Shown: one piece after another, positions 46,178 through 56,980 of the stretch
Layout: each line of letters starts with the position of its first letter
Numbering within the stretch: position 1 is the first letter of the stretch
Made by a program: the position numbers and the translations under genes
Assembly (NCBI GenBank): GCA_964019425.1
Contig: OZ025854.1
Span: 553,606-617,605 of the forward strand
Source: Flectonema sp. DT1601
Lineage: Eukaryota > Euglenozoa > Diplonemea > Diplonemida > Diplonemidae
Direction: 5' to 3'
Length of the DNA stretch: 64,000 bases
Notes under the pieces: model-generated
The model's database searches: none
Seen by the model: only the letters and a program-made list of their open reading frames with translations
What the model was told of the DNA's origin: nothing

Positions 46178-49100
46178 CAAAAAAAAAAAACTTAACTACA
46201 TTCTTTTTTTTGTTTTCCAAAATAACTAAACTAAACTAAAACAAAATCTTTATTTTTTTCTCCAATGCCCTACTCGGTATTGCATCGCAGTACAAGATAC
46301 AGTTGAAATATTTAAAGTGCAAAAAAAAAAAAAAAAAAAAAAAAACTTTTTAGTGGAGAGAAGTTTTTGAGTCTGTCCCGACATTTTCAAGTTTCAACCT
46401 CCCTCTTTCGGTATATGTGAAATAAATAAATAAATAAAATGTTCTTTTTTGCCCCTTGTTTTTTTTTTTTTTTTTTTTGATTTTTTTCGGTTAAAAACAC
46501 AAAAGCAGTATTTTCTTTTCGGGCTACTTGATACAGACGCCCTCAGATCAATGTCTGCTTACAAAAAACAAAACAAATAACTCGATGCTGTTAGCCAAGC
46601 ATTTCAAACAGGTTAGACTAACTCCCCAGTAGTCAGTGATGAAAAATTAGTTCCTCCCTGTATTTGTTTTTCTTCTGTTCGTTTTACCCGAAGAGCTGCA
46701 GTATTGCTCTCAGACCAGATTATTGAATGGTGGAATTCAAAAAAAAAAAAAAAAAAATGAAATAATAATTGTTGCGGGAAACAAACCTTCTGCACATAGT
46801 CATCCCGTTGTTTTTTTTTTGTTTTTTTATTTTTATGTTTTGGTTTAAAATTCTATTTATGCCTAATTCTTCTATGCCTTACATTAACCAAAGCGTTTAA
46901 ATATTTCTGTCGTAAGCACTTGGGGGAAAAAAAAAAAAAAAGAAAATTTTTTTAAAAAAATAGTTTACACTTCCAATCAGGGTCCCCACTCAGCAGCGAA
47001 TCCCTTATTTCTTTTTGGGAAAAGCTTTATTGAATTCTTTTGCTATATATGATGCTAATTATATTTATTTACTATATTTTTTTATTTTTATTTTTTTTTA
47101 CTGCCACCTACTATCTTTTTTATTATTATTATAATTTATTATTATTTGTTGTTTTTTTTGTTTTTGATTCAAACCCAAAAGAAGGAAAAAAAAAAAAAAA
47201 AAAAAAAAACTCAGATTATTGATACAGATTGCACCCTACGCGATTGAGTTTTTCTATGTCTACTTACCAGTGTGCAGAATAGGGTGCGGTGCACTTTAAG
47301 CAAGTAAAATACTCCGAATCCCCAGGTATTGTAATGGTTACTCAGATCATTTCTGTATTTTATGTTTTATACTTCTTAGAGTTATGAAGCAATCAACTAC
47401 GTAATTAAACGTTAGTTTGGTTGGCTCTGATTCGTTTATTCTCTTTCTGAAAGAAGGTCTAGCCCAAGTACTGGTTGGTATGAAGAAAGTTGGAGACGAA
47501 GTTTGAATCTCCGATATTTTTTTTCCCCTATTTTTTTTAGTCAAAGCTGTGGATACGACGTCGATTTCTCAACTGGTATTCTCTTTTTACGTATGAGTCC
47601 TCAGTCTGTCTGGTAAGTTGGGACACTAAAGCAACCTAACTTAAAGATAAGATGTAATAGTTATCTAGTATAGGGAGGACTTTGAATTTCTCTCTGAGGG
47701 ATACTAAAAAAAAAAAAAAAAAAAAAAAAAGAGCCTTACTATTTTCCTATAAAGGCAATTCTAAACTATTTTTTTTGTTTAATTTTTTATACATGAATAA
47801 CATAGGGGGACAAAAAAAAAACAAAAAAAAAAAACAATAAGCGAAGCTTCCCCTATAGTTTTTTTCTTTCTCTTACTTTATACTACATAGTCTCATTACT
47901 ATTAAAAAAAGAAAGCTGCGATTTTCGTGATTTTTCACATTCCTTACAGCAAGACTGTACCACATCGGGAGGTTGTTATGATATGTTTTTTTTGTTAGAT
48001 AAATTGGGGGCAGTGCTTTTTGCTTCTGAGCACTTTTCATGTTATTGTCGGGTGGCATTTTGGTAAAAAATACTTCTGTGTAGCGATTCTAATTTTTTTT
48101 TTGCATTTCATTTTTTTTATTATTAGTTTTCCAAGAGCTTTGTATTCATCAAAAAATTCGTGATGATCTTTTTTTTTTTCAAGCAGCTTTTCTGTGGGAC
48201 GAAGTTCCGTGTTTTGGTTACGATAGCCGCATGTTATACTTGCACATCAAGATGATTCTTATTTGGTTTGTTCTCCTGAATAGAATCAATCTTCTTCCAT
48301 CCATATTCATTTCTTGGCTGTACTTTTCCTTCCTCAAACATGGTACAAAATATTACAATTCTGTTGAATCCCTCATACTGCGTGATGAATAGCACATAGA
48401 GGAGGTGACAACATTTTTTTTTTTTTTTTTTTTTTTTTTTATTCTTCAGACCTTACTCGTGTGAGTTTTATTTGAGTAGCATCATCCTCATCGTGTCTTA
48501 CTTTTATGTATTGTGTGTGTGTTGCTACTCTCTTACAAACTCGTGCAGTCAACAAAATGTTTAATCGTTTTTTTTAAAGAAGCCCCTTTCCACTCAAAAA
48601 ACTTGTATGGATCATAGGTGATTTTTTTTTTTTTTTTTTTTTCTTGTTGTTTACCTTTTTGTTTACTTTTTTGATGCCTTCATTTACGTATTCATTGCTT
48701 TGTGTTTGTCTAGAGAGCTATAAGTTGCTCTGAGTGTTTTATGGGGAAAAAAACAAAAAAAAAATATGACTTAATACTTGCTTTTGTTTTTTGATCCAAA
48801 AAAAAAAAAAAAAAAAAAGATAATTACCGCATAGACTACAATCAGAAGAGCTTAATCCATCAGTAAAGAAAAAAAAAAAAAAAAAAAAAAAAGCGCGCGA
48901 TTTTTTTTATTCCCTTTCTCATCCACCTTTTTAAATTTAACACTTTTTTGTTTTGTTTTTTTTTCTTTCTCGTTGTTATCTGTATTGTCGCTTTGCTTAC
49001 CATCCCTTTATTATTTAGGCTTGTTGTTTAAAAGGTTCGAGGAGAAATACAGTTGGCTTGGTTTACTAAGAAGAACAGATGTGACTTAGCTGTAAAAAAA

Positions 49101-50350
49101 AATTTAACTTTTTTTTTTTTTTTTTTTTTTTCCCCCACTTAATATAGTCTTATATTATGATTATCGAGGTTTTATAAAAAAATTATAGTATCATGTTTTT
49201 TGGTTAGAATTAAGAATTTGAACTTTTTTTTTTATTTTATTTTTTTTTTATTATTCCAGCGTGAAAAAAGTCTTTGAAACGGATAGCTGCCTACTAAAAA
49301 AAATGGTGCTTTTATTTTGTGAAAACAATCAGGTTAATTTAATTAGATCCTTCTGTAGTAGTAGCGGTCCTGAAACTCAAGGCTTTTCATGTTGGACGCG
49401 AAAACAATTTCAGACATTTAGTGGGCTCAAATGCTGAAGCTATTATCTCGACTGAAGATATCAAATTCAATGTCGTAGATCTTGGTTGATTTGCGAAAAA
49501 AAAAAAAAAAAATCTCAATTCCCAATTGTTTCTCCTGGAGCAAACAAAAAAATAAAAAAAATAAATAAAAAAATAATAATAAGATAGGCTGTCTGCAGAC
49601 CCAATGTGATCCATTTACTCTGAGACTTGCATGGCTTAATCCTTGAAACAAGCATATGATTAGTGGCAGGTTTCTTGTTACTTACGTACGTTGGGTAGTT
49701 GGGGGTGTGTCTTCTATCAATTATTTATTTAAAAATCTGAACTTATTGATGAATAGACAGAGGAGATCAGTAAGAACTAGGGGAAAAAAAAAAAAAAAAA
49801 AAAAACTATTGTCAACAAAGAAGGCGGGATAGTTGTGTGCTTTGATTTTTTTTTTGTTTTTATTTTTTTTTCTTTCTTTTTGTTCTTGATTTTTTTTTTG
49901 TCTTGTTTTTTTCATCATTGGAACGGATTGGATTTTTGCTTTCCGCCCCACAACACGATTGCCTTCCCTGCGTGATATGCAAGGGTATAAGAGCAAGCAA
50001 TTACCATACACAAACACTTCTGTCCACAGAGGTGATCAAATCTTAATTATCCATCGCCTCGTTTACCTTTGTTATATTGGTTTACCATTTCTTTTTCCTT
50101 TTCCTTTTCTTTTTTTTTTTTTTTCATGCCTTTCTTCTTTTCTATTTTTCTCCAAGTTTTCCCTTTTTTATTTCGCCTGTTTGCCGTCGTCTTGTGTTGA
50201 TGACGAACGACCTACGCCCGGAGGCTCTGAAATTTTCAGGGCACAGCTTTTTTTTTGATGTTATGATTGTAGTTGGGAGTGAAAACAATGAAATATTTTT
50301 TTTTCTATTTTACAGGATTCCAAATACATAAGAGCTGACGATCACTAATT
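43029..50350. other. Gene-poor homopolymer desert, part 3
   Basis: No supported gene in 7.3 kb. It holds a perfect 16-bp hairpin (43946-43980) and long runs including A35 at 45448-45482. Frames here are Phe/Lys-rich and unlike known proteins. The last 40 bases form the leader of the EF-hand gene, with an acceptor TTCTATTTTACAG. Confidence 0.6.
43946..43980 (+). other. Perfect 16-bp stem hairpin
   Basis: GGAACTATTCACAGCC and GGCTGTGAATAGTTCC are exact complements around the 3-base loop GCA. It lies in the desert with no gene on either side. Possible natures: a small-RNA precursor, a snapback duplication, or a cruciform-prone site. Confidence 0.8.
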
Positions 50351-51442
50351 ATGACTGATTGCTACCAACTCCCACAGATTGCAACATCTGTAGGAAGACC
50401 TAACGGGATAACATTAAATAATGAACAACTCATGGCACGACTCAAAGACGTGCTGTATCAACGATCTCATACTTTACGTAAGAAAATTGACAACAGGCAA
50501 ACTGCTGATGAATTTTGTAGAAATTGCAAGAAACTGTTTAGACTCTCCGACACAGAAATGGGATTGCTAAGAACACTATTACCACAAGGTGATAGTTTGA
50601 TTGACTCTCGTTCTTTTATAAGTAGCCTTCGTGGTACAGCTGAGCAAAATGACAAATTAGAAAAAGAAAGATTCGGAGTGTTGGGAGTTATGGATCGTAA
50701 GATACAAAAAATGTTAATTAATAATCAAGGACTCTCAATGGGACATAGCAGACCTGCTAATGTTCTCGGAAATATGAACGTTCATCCTCCTTTTGGTGTT
50801 CTGGGTGATGGAGAGCGAATGGGTTCCATGCAAGCAGCTTACTTAGACATGAAAGCAGATTTACTTCTCAATTCATTCGCACTTTACGATCCTACTAATA
50901 CTGGTAGAATATCTCACAGTGATTTTAAGCTTGCTATGAAGAGTGTTGACAATTATATTTTCGACACTGAAATCTCTCGTCTAATCAAACAATTTGATCG
51001 TAAGAAGCGTGGATACATTGAAATACGACCATTTATAAACGGAGTTGGTTCGGAATATTTGAAAAAGAAAGCCGACAGGTGTTCCTTAACAGGTGATCCT
51101 CTTGTGTGGGAAGTTTCAGACCAACATCCTAAAATGATGCCTCCCCGTGGAAAGTTAAAAGCACCTTCAACAAGAACATCAAGACTTCGACATATGCAAT
51201 CAAAGCAGCAAATTGATACTGCGCGTAGTTATGAGAAATACGGGTTTTATCATCCAGTTATTCCAACAACACCTCCTCTTCAACAGAGAGGTCGTAGGAA
51301 ACCTCCTTCAGTTGGTATTTCAATTCGAAGTGTTAACAGTTTTGGTAATAAAGACAGAACTACTCCACAGTCAGTAGATATTCTCGGAAGTGAAACCACA
51401 TCGATGGCTGATCACCTCGCAGAAGATGCAGACGTGAAATAA
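50351..51442 (+). CDS. EF-hand-domain protein (363 aa)
   Basis: Residues about 40-110 and 165-235 are helical pairs of EF-hand type. The second pair is clear: LLNSFALYDPTNTGRISHSD (loop DPTNTGRISHSD) and IKQFDRKKRGYIEIRPFING (loop DRKKRGYIEIRP). The loops keep the central Gly and hydrophobic position. Their calcium ligands are partly replaced (Lys/Arg and Pro), so calcium binding is doubtful. The first pair (FRLSDTEMGLLRTLLPQGDS) is degenerate. The C-terminal third is basic, Pro/Ser/Thr-rich and disordered (MPPRGKLKAPSTRTSRLRHM). There is no signal or membrane segment. This layout is seen in cytoskeletal and flagellar EF-hand proteins, but location is inference. The start follows an acceptor TTCTATTTTACAG by about 33 bases. 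Confidence 0.82.
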   Translation: MTDCYQLPQIATSVGRPNGITLNNEQLMARLKDVLYQRSHTLRKKIDNRQTADEFCRNCKKLFRLSDTEMGLLRTLLPQGDSLIDSRSFISSLRGTAEQNDKLEKERFGVLGVMDRKIQKMLINNQGLSMGHSRPANVLGNMNVHPPFGVLGDGERMGSMQAAYLDMKADLLLNSFALYDPTNTGRISHSDFKLAMKSVDNYIFDTEISRLIKQFDRKKRGYIEIRPFINGVGSEYLKKKADRCSLTGDPLVWEVSDQHPKMMPPRGKLKAPSTRTSRLRHMQSKQQIDTARSYEKYGFYHPVIPTTPPLQQRGRRKPPSVGISIRSVNSFGNKDRTTPQSVDILGSETTSMADHLAEDADVK

Positions 51443-51776
51443 TAGCAACCGTATTGAGATCACTACTTCTGTAGTCGATGTGTGTGTGTTTCTAGTGAAC
51501 TTGTAGTTATATGTAATATTATACAGAAGTTGAATACCTTATCAGGTTTTTCAAACTGTTGTACAACGTAGCCCCCACACACTTCAAAAGTTTGATCTCC
51601 TGGACGTAACAAAAGGAAAGAACAGTTTTAAATATTTTGTTTTAAAGTTTTGTAGCTAAAACATGTTCTAAATCAGACTGCGGAGAAGAACACGTCAAAC
51701 TACCCAGGTAGGTTAAGATGTTCGACCTTTCTCACTTTTTACTTTATCATTTCAGCCAAAACAAAACAAAACCAAA
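51443..51776. other. Intergenic spacer
   Basis: No gene or repeat is seen. An acceptor TATCATTTCAG lies 21 bases before the next ATG, followed by the A/C-rich leader CCAAAACAAAACAAAACC. Confidence 0.55.
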
Positions 51777-52877
51777 ATGAAGTTCTCACTGTTTACTAGT
51801 ATTTTTTTAGTAGGTAGTGTGCAGGGTTGTACCTATTTTACGATCGACACTCCTGAAGGTGAAGTAGTTGCGAGAACTATGGAGTTGGGAGGTCTTCTCC
51901 CGAAAGACAAAGACGTTACAGTGCCGTGGTACGTCGTGAAAACTGCGAAGGACACTGTTTTTGGACACGACCCTGTTATTCACAACTGTGAACTAGCACA
52001 AGACTGGAAAGGAAAGTACGACCATGTTGGTATCGGTGTTGGCCCTTCTAAGCAATTACAAGAAGCAATCAACTCTGAAGGTCTCAGCGTTCAAACTCAC
52101 ACCCTCAGAGGTTCTCAATACCAAAAGGCTAATGCAACGGGGAGTACTAACATTTGCTTTTCTGATATAACTTCTTTCATGGTATCGAACTTTGCTTCCG
52201 TTGCTGAAGTGTCGAATGCTTTGAAGACCCAAGTCAGTGTGATTGGTGACTCTGACTCAGATGGTTACTTTCACTGGGCAGTCACAGACAAGTACCATCA
52301 AGCTATCGTTATCGAGTACGTCAACGGTCAGTTGAACATTCACAACAACACCGTTCGTGTGATGACAAACGACCCAACTTTTGATTTCCATTTACAAAAC
52401 CTCAACCAGTACGTCTGGCTTGGAACAAGTTGGAGTAACCAGAAAGCTGTCGCTGTAGACAGTGAGATTGGTACCGTTCCTCAGCAGATCTCTCACGGGA
52501 TTAACTTGGGAGGTATTCCTGGTGACGTCAGCCCTCCATCACGTTTTGTTAAAGCGTTCTACTTAAAGCAGTACAGTCAACTTAATACCCCTGCTAAGAG
52601 TCTCTCTGAGGGAATCATCCTCGCCACCTCAATTATGAACACTGTATTCATTCCAAAGGGAGTCATTAGTTTGAAACCAGGTGACGAGTCGTATGATTTT
52701 ACTCAATTCAGTACTATAAAGATCCCATCGCAATCAAAGTTTTACTTTAAAACTTATGACAACAATCAGTGGAAGATGATCGACTTAAAAAAATTAACAT
52801 TCGAAAGTGGTAAGTCTTCAATGGAGCTTCTCAACAGGGGAGAGAGTGGTATCAAAGACGTTACTAATGAATTCTAA
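51777..52877 (+). CDS. Secreted penicillin-V-acylase/choloylglycine-hydrolase-like Ntn hydrolase, paralog 1 (366 aa)
   Basis: A family C59-type N-terminal-nucleophile amidohydrolase (cleaves amide bonds such as penicillin V or bile-salt conjugates in bacteria). The signal peptide MKFSLFTSIFLVGSVQG ends directly before Cys18. Removal would expose the catalytic N-terminal Cys without any propeptide. Family motifs follow: CTYFTIDTPEGEVVARTMEL (Cys and the Arg of ARTME), MTNDPTFDFHLQNLNQY (Asn of the NDP/NNP motif) and IPGDVSPPSRFVKAFYLKQY (Arg of the PGD-SR motif). N-glycosylation-type sites are present. It is the first of three tandem paralogs. The substrate in a protist is unknown; roles in digesting prey amides, signalling lipids or lactones are possible. 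The start follows the acceptor TTTCAG. Confidence 0.93.
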   Translation: MKFSLFTSIFLVGSVQGCTYFTIDTPEGEVVARTMELGGLLPKDKDVTVPWYVVKTAKDTVFGHDPVIHNCELAQDWKGKYDHVGIGVGPSKQLQEAINSEGLSVQTHTLRGSQYQKANATGSTNICFSDITSFMVSNFASVAEVSNALKTQVSVIGDSDSDGYFHWAVTDKYHQAIVIEYVNGQLNIHNNTVRVMTNDPTFDFHLQNLNQYVWLGTSWSNQKAVAVDSEIGTVPQQISHGINLGGIPGDVSPPSRFVKAFYLKQYSQLNTPAKSLSEGIILATSIMNTVFIPKGVISLKPGDESYDFTQFSTIKIPSQSKFYFKTYDNNQWKMIDLKKLTFESGKSSMELLNRGESGIKDVTNEF

Positions 52878-54205
52878 TCAAGTTACTTACATCGTGTACG
52901 AGTCTAAAAAGGATGAAACCTTTTTGGAATAGTTCGGATAAAGTGACACATATAATATAACTTTGATACCTATTTGTATATGCTTGCTTTCCTTTTACGT
53001 TACGTTCTCTCGTACCTTTTGGTAGTTTGCGTGCGTGTTTTTTTTTGTTGTTGACGTTTTGAAAAAACTGGATTTGTGACCTTTTTATTTGCAGTTCATC
53101 AAGGAATTTTGTGTTGTGATTTTTTTAGAAACCTTTTAAGGGTCTCTAATTACCTGCGAGTGCTCTACTTTTCGTTGGTTTTTTTTTTTGTGTAGCAGCA
53201 CTATTGTTGTTTATGTTCGACTAATTCTCTTGTGGTATGATTGCGTGGCATGTTCTTAATCGTAGCGAACCCATCTTTAAAACGTGTAAAGGAAATGGGA
53301 CTCTTTAGGGTTTTACAAGTTCATATTTTATTGGTTTCAATATATTCAGAATTTCTATTTCTGTTTATCGTGTGTTTTATTTTACTCGTTTTTATTTGTT
53401 TTGTAGGACCTTAAAAGCTAACTGGAGCTGTGGTTTCCTTTTTTTTTTTTTCGTTACGAGGAGATAGTTCATTCTAAAAACGGAGCATCGTGTTGTACTT
53501 CCTTTTAACGCCTTTTATAAAGCCCGCGGGATGAGACTCATGTTGAAGAACAGTTTAATTATGTAGGAATAGAAAAAAGGTATTTAATTTAATCCCTCAT
53601 TCCACCCCCCCACTTGGAGTCGCTATGTTAATATGATACTACATGTTGTATTTTTAAAAATTCAAAACATTCAACCGCCCTGGGGGAGTCCCTCCTCCCC
53701 TTTACTGCATTTAGAACTAACGTTGAATTATCGTTATGTTGTTTATGATACAATACATTTGTATTTTTACGTACAAAATCGAACGGTTAGTCCTCTTTTT
53801 TTTTTTTTTTTTGTGTTTTCAACATGTTAGTTCAAATCTCGAAATCTTTGCTAACTAGCTTATCTTTCCCAGTTACGGCAGTTGTCGTAACAGCTTTTTT
53901 GAGTTGAAATTCCTTAACGGCAGTGACGAATCTTTCGAATTGTTTTTTTAAAACTCATCGAAGACTGAATCACGTTATCAACCCGCAAATATTATTAAAG
54001 AAGGCTTTCATCATATTTTAGGTTTAGGGGGATTGTTTTTTAGTGAAGTATTTTTTTTTTTTTTTTTTTTGTAGCACTCCTGCTGCCCTTTTTAGCGACC
54101 GTGGTTCAATTAAGAAGTAGTTATTAAACTTATCGTACGAAGGGTTTATTTCAAGTGTTTAAATGAAAAGAAATAGTATTTTCTAATCAGCCAAACAGTA
54201 ACAAT
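52878..54205. other. Intergenic region with repeat R2
   Basis: No gene is seen in 1.3 kb. It contains the second R2 copy (53702-53790) and T runs at about 53440, 53795 and 54050. An acceptor TTCTAATCAG and a second CCAAACAG precede the next ATG. Confidence 0.6.
53702..53790 (+). repeat. Dispersed repeat R2, copy 2
   Basis: It matches 14343-14431 over about 90 bp with roughly ten differences. No flanking leader duplication and no gene start lie here. Confidence 0.8.
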
Positions 54206-55297
54206 ATGAAGTGCTTTGCTGTAGCGAGTCTACTGTTGACTGCGGAGGGTTGTGGATACTTCACAGTTGACACACCGGAAGGTGAAGTAGTCGCGAGAAC
54301 GATGGAATACGGTGGAGCAACTCCAGCTAGCAAGGACATAGCCAGACCGTGGAACCTCGCTAAGATTGCGAAGGAAACAGTGTACAATCATGACACAACT
54401 CAAAAATGTACTGCAGCTCAAGACTGGAAAGTAAAATACAACCATGTTGGTATCGGTTGGGGTCCAATTAAACAATTAGGTGAAGCAATCAACTCAGAAG
54501 GTCTCAGCGTTCAAACCCAGACTCTCAGACTTTCTCAATACCAACAACCAAATACTACATCATCAACTAATGTTTGTTACACCGACTTGACTTCTTACAT
54601 GGTATCAAACTTTGCTTCAGTTGCTGAAGTGTCGGAAGCTTTAAAAACTCATGTCAGTGTGATTGGTGAGTCCAGTCCTGATAATTATATCCACTGGGCA
54701 GTCACAGACAAGTACCATCAAGCTATCGTTATCGAGTACGTCAACGGTCAGTTGAACATTCACAACAACACCGTTCGTGTGATGACAAACGATCCGCACT
54801 TTGAATTTCATTTACAAAACCTCAACCAGTACGTCTGGCTTGGAACAAGTTGGAGTGACCAGACAGCTGTCGCTGTAGACAGTGAGATTGGTACCGTTCC
54901 TAAGCAGATCTCTCACGGGATTAACTTGGGAGGTATTCCTGGTGACTTTAGCCCTGCTTCACGTTTTGTTAAATTATTCTACTTAAAGCAGTACAGTCAA
55001 CTTAATACACCTGCTAAGAGTCTCTCTGAGGGAATCATCCTCGCCACCTCAATCTTAAACACTGTATTCATTCCAAAGGGAGTAGTGTCATTCAAGACGA
55101 ATCAAGAGGCATCAGAGTTTACGGAGTACAGTACTCTTAAGATTCCTTCAAAGTCTTTGTTCTATTTTAAATCATACTCTAACAATCAGTGGAGAATGGT
55201 TGATCTGAAGAAGTTGACTTTTGAAGACGGAAAAACCTCCTTCGCTCCGATTAACAATGGAGAGACTGGAATCAAAGACGTTACTGATGAGTTGTAA
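54206..55297 (+). CDS. Secreted penicillin-V-acylase/choloylglycine-hydrolase-like Ntn hydrolase, paralog 2 (363 aa)
   Basis: Same family and layout as its two neighbours. The signal peptide is short (MKCFAVASLLLTAEG), with the nucleophile Cys16 immediately after it (CGYFTVDTPEGEVVARTMEY). MTNDPHFEFHLQNLNQY and IPGDFSPASRFVKLFYLKQY carry the other family residues. The segment at 54734-54945 is nucleotide-identical to paralog 3 even at silent sites, and the 3' neighbouring part (LSEGIILATSILNTVFIPKG) is closest to paralog 1. This mosaic suggests gene conversion within the array. The N-terminal 150 residues differ much more, and may carry substrate specificity. The start is the first ATG after acceptors TCTAATCAG and CCAAACAG. 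Confidence 0.93.
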   Translation: MKCFAVASLLLTAEGCGYFTVDTPEGEVVARTMEYGGATPASKDIARPWNLAKIAKETVYNHDTTQKCTAAQDWKVKYNHVGIGWGPIKQLGEAINSEGLSVQTQTLRLSQYQQPNTTSSTNVCYTDLTSYMVSNFASVAEVSEALKTHVSVIGESSPDNYIHWAVTDKYHQAIVIEYVNGQLNIHNNTVRVMTNDPHFEFHLQNLNQYVWLGTSWSDQTAVAVDSEIGTVPKQISHGINLGGIPGDFSPASRFVKLFYLKQYSQLNTPAKSLSEGIILATSILNTVFIPKGVVSFKTNQEASEFTEYSTLKIPSKSLFYFKSYSNNQWRMVDLKKLTFEDGKTSFAPINNGETGIKDVTDEL

Positions 55298-55879
55298 GAT
55301 ATTACAGTTGGATGTGTTTCTTTCATAACTTCGTCATTTATTTTCTAATCCAAATATTTTTTTTCTTTTCTTTTTCTTACGGTGAAGAGAAGATCGCATA
55401 CCAGGTTTCTTCTATTACACTAAAAATCCAATTAGCGAACTAAATTAAATATCAAAAATAAATTACAGCCATCGGAAGATGTGATATGTATTAGCGTGTG
55501 TGTTATTAGTAGTCTGTAAATTCTATTATCATTCTCACTAAGTTGTGTTTAGTCTCTTTACTACGTTGAGTCGATAGCATTCGCTAATAGTATGGAATAG
55601 TGTTAGTGATCTTCTTCTTTTTTTTTTGTTTTTTTTTGTTTGCATTCAACGAAACATAAGGCTAATCTGAATGGTTTTGTTTTATTGTTGTTTCGCTTCG
55701 TTGGGATTACTTAGAATTATCTCTGACCTCAGCTTCCTCACAAAGCCGCGTGATATACTTGTGAGTCGATAGCATCGCTACGGTAAAGCACTGCGTTGCT
55801 CACACCTGAACAGTTTGGTGTTGTTGTTGTTGTTGTCGTTGTTATTAAAATCATTTTTCCTTTCCAGCAACTAATTCCG
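55298..55879. other. Intergenic spacer
   Basis: No gene is seen. A (GTT)n patch (55821-55840) and a polypyrimidine acceptor TTTCCTTTCCAG precede the next ATG by 14 bases. Confidence 0.55.
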
Positions 55880-56980
55880 ATGAAGTGTTTACTATTCGCT
55901 GCGACGAGTCTCCTGGTAGCAGGTGTAGAAGGCTGCGGCTACTTCACAATCGATACTCCGGAAGGAGAAGTAGTCGCGAGAACGATGGAGATCGATGGAT
56001 CATCTCCGAATGATAAAGAAAGACCTTGGTACTTAGTTAAGATTGGACAGAATACTTTATTCGAACACGATCGATTCACTAAGGGATGTGGTGTTGCTCA
56101 TAATTGGAAGGGAAAGTACAACCACTTTGGAATCTCATGGGGACCTGAGAAACAGTTAGGTGAAGCTATCAACATTGAAGGTCTCACTGTTCAAACACAT
56201 ACCCTCAGACTCTCTAAATACCAACAACCAAACACAACGGGTTCAACCAACGTCTGCTTTAGTGACTTCGCTTCTTATGTCGTATCAAACTTTGCTTCAA
56301 TCAGTGAGGTAACAGATGCATTAGAGAATCAGGTCAGTGTAGTTGGTGTAGATGATCCAAGTAGTTACTACCACTGGGCAATTTCTGACAAGTACCATCA
56401 AGCTATCGTTGTTGAGTACGTCAACGGTCAGTTGAACATTCACAACAACACCGTTCGTGTGATGACAAACGATCCGCACTTTGAATTTCATTTACAAAAC
56501 CTCAACCAGTACGTCTGGCTTGGAACAAGTTGGAGTGACCAGACAGCTGTCGCTGTAGACAGTGAGATTGGTACCGTTCCTAAGCAGATCTCTCACGGGA
56601 TTAACTTGGGAGGTATTCCTGGTGATGCCAGCCCTGCTTCACGTTTTGTTAAATTATTCTACTTAAAGCAGTACAGTCAGTTGAATGTTCGTCCTAAAAA
56701 CTTATCAGATGGTATCATCCTCGCCACCTCAGTCCTAAACACTGTATTCATTCCAAAGGGAGTAGTCTCATTTAATTCTTCTTTAAGTGATTCGTATGAC
56801 TTTACGGAGTACAGTACTCTTAAGATTCCTTCAAAGTCTCTTTTCTATTATAAATCATACTCTAACAATCAGTGGAAGATGGTTGATTTGAAAAAGTTGA
56901 CTTTTGAAGATGGAAAAACTTCATTCACTTTTCTTAACAACGGAAATGATGGAATCAAAGACGTCACTGAGGAGTTTTAA
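55880..56980 (+). CDS. Secreted penicillin-V-acylase/choloylglycine-hydrolase-like Ntn hydrolase, paralog 3 (366 aa)
   Basis: Signal peptide MKCLLFAATSLLVAGVEG, then the nucleophile Cys19 (CGYFTIDTPEGEVVARTMEI). The conserved MTNDPHFEFHLQNLNQY and IPGDASPASRFVKLFYLKQY segments follow. An open frame extends upstream to 55796, but that part is Val-repeat read through a (GTT)n tract and crosses the polypyrimidine acceptor TTTCCAG, so I take the ATG at 55880, which gives a proper signal peptide. The middle is identical in DNA to paralog 2; the first 170 residues are the most diverged of the three. It is likely secreted or delivered to the phagosome/lysosome. Confidence 0.93.
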   Translation: MKCLLFAATSLLVAGVEGCGYFTIDTPEGEVVARTMEIDGSSPNDKERPWYLVKIGQNTLFEHDRFTKGCGVAHNWKGKYNHFGISWGPEKQLGEAINIEGLTVQTHTLRLSKYQQPNTTGSTNVCFSDFASYVVSNFASISEVTDALENQVSVVGVDDPSSYYHWAISDKYHQAIVVEYVNGQLNIHNNTVRVMTNDPHFEFHLQNLNQYVWLGTSWSDQTAVAVDSEIGTVPKQISHGINLGGIPGDASPASRFVKLFYLKQYSQLNVRPKNLSDGIILATSVLNTVFIPKGVVSFNSSLSDSYDFTEYSTLKIPSKSLFYYKSYSNNQWKMVDLKKLTFEDGKTSFTFLNNGNDGIKDVTEEF

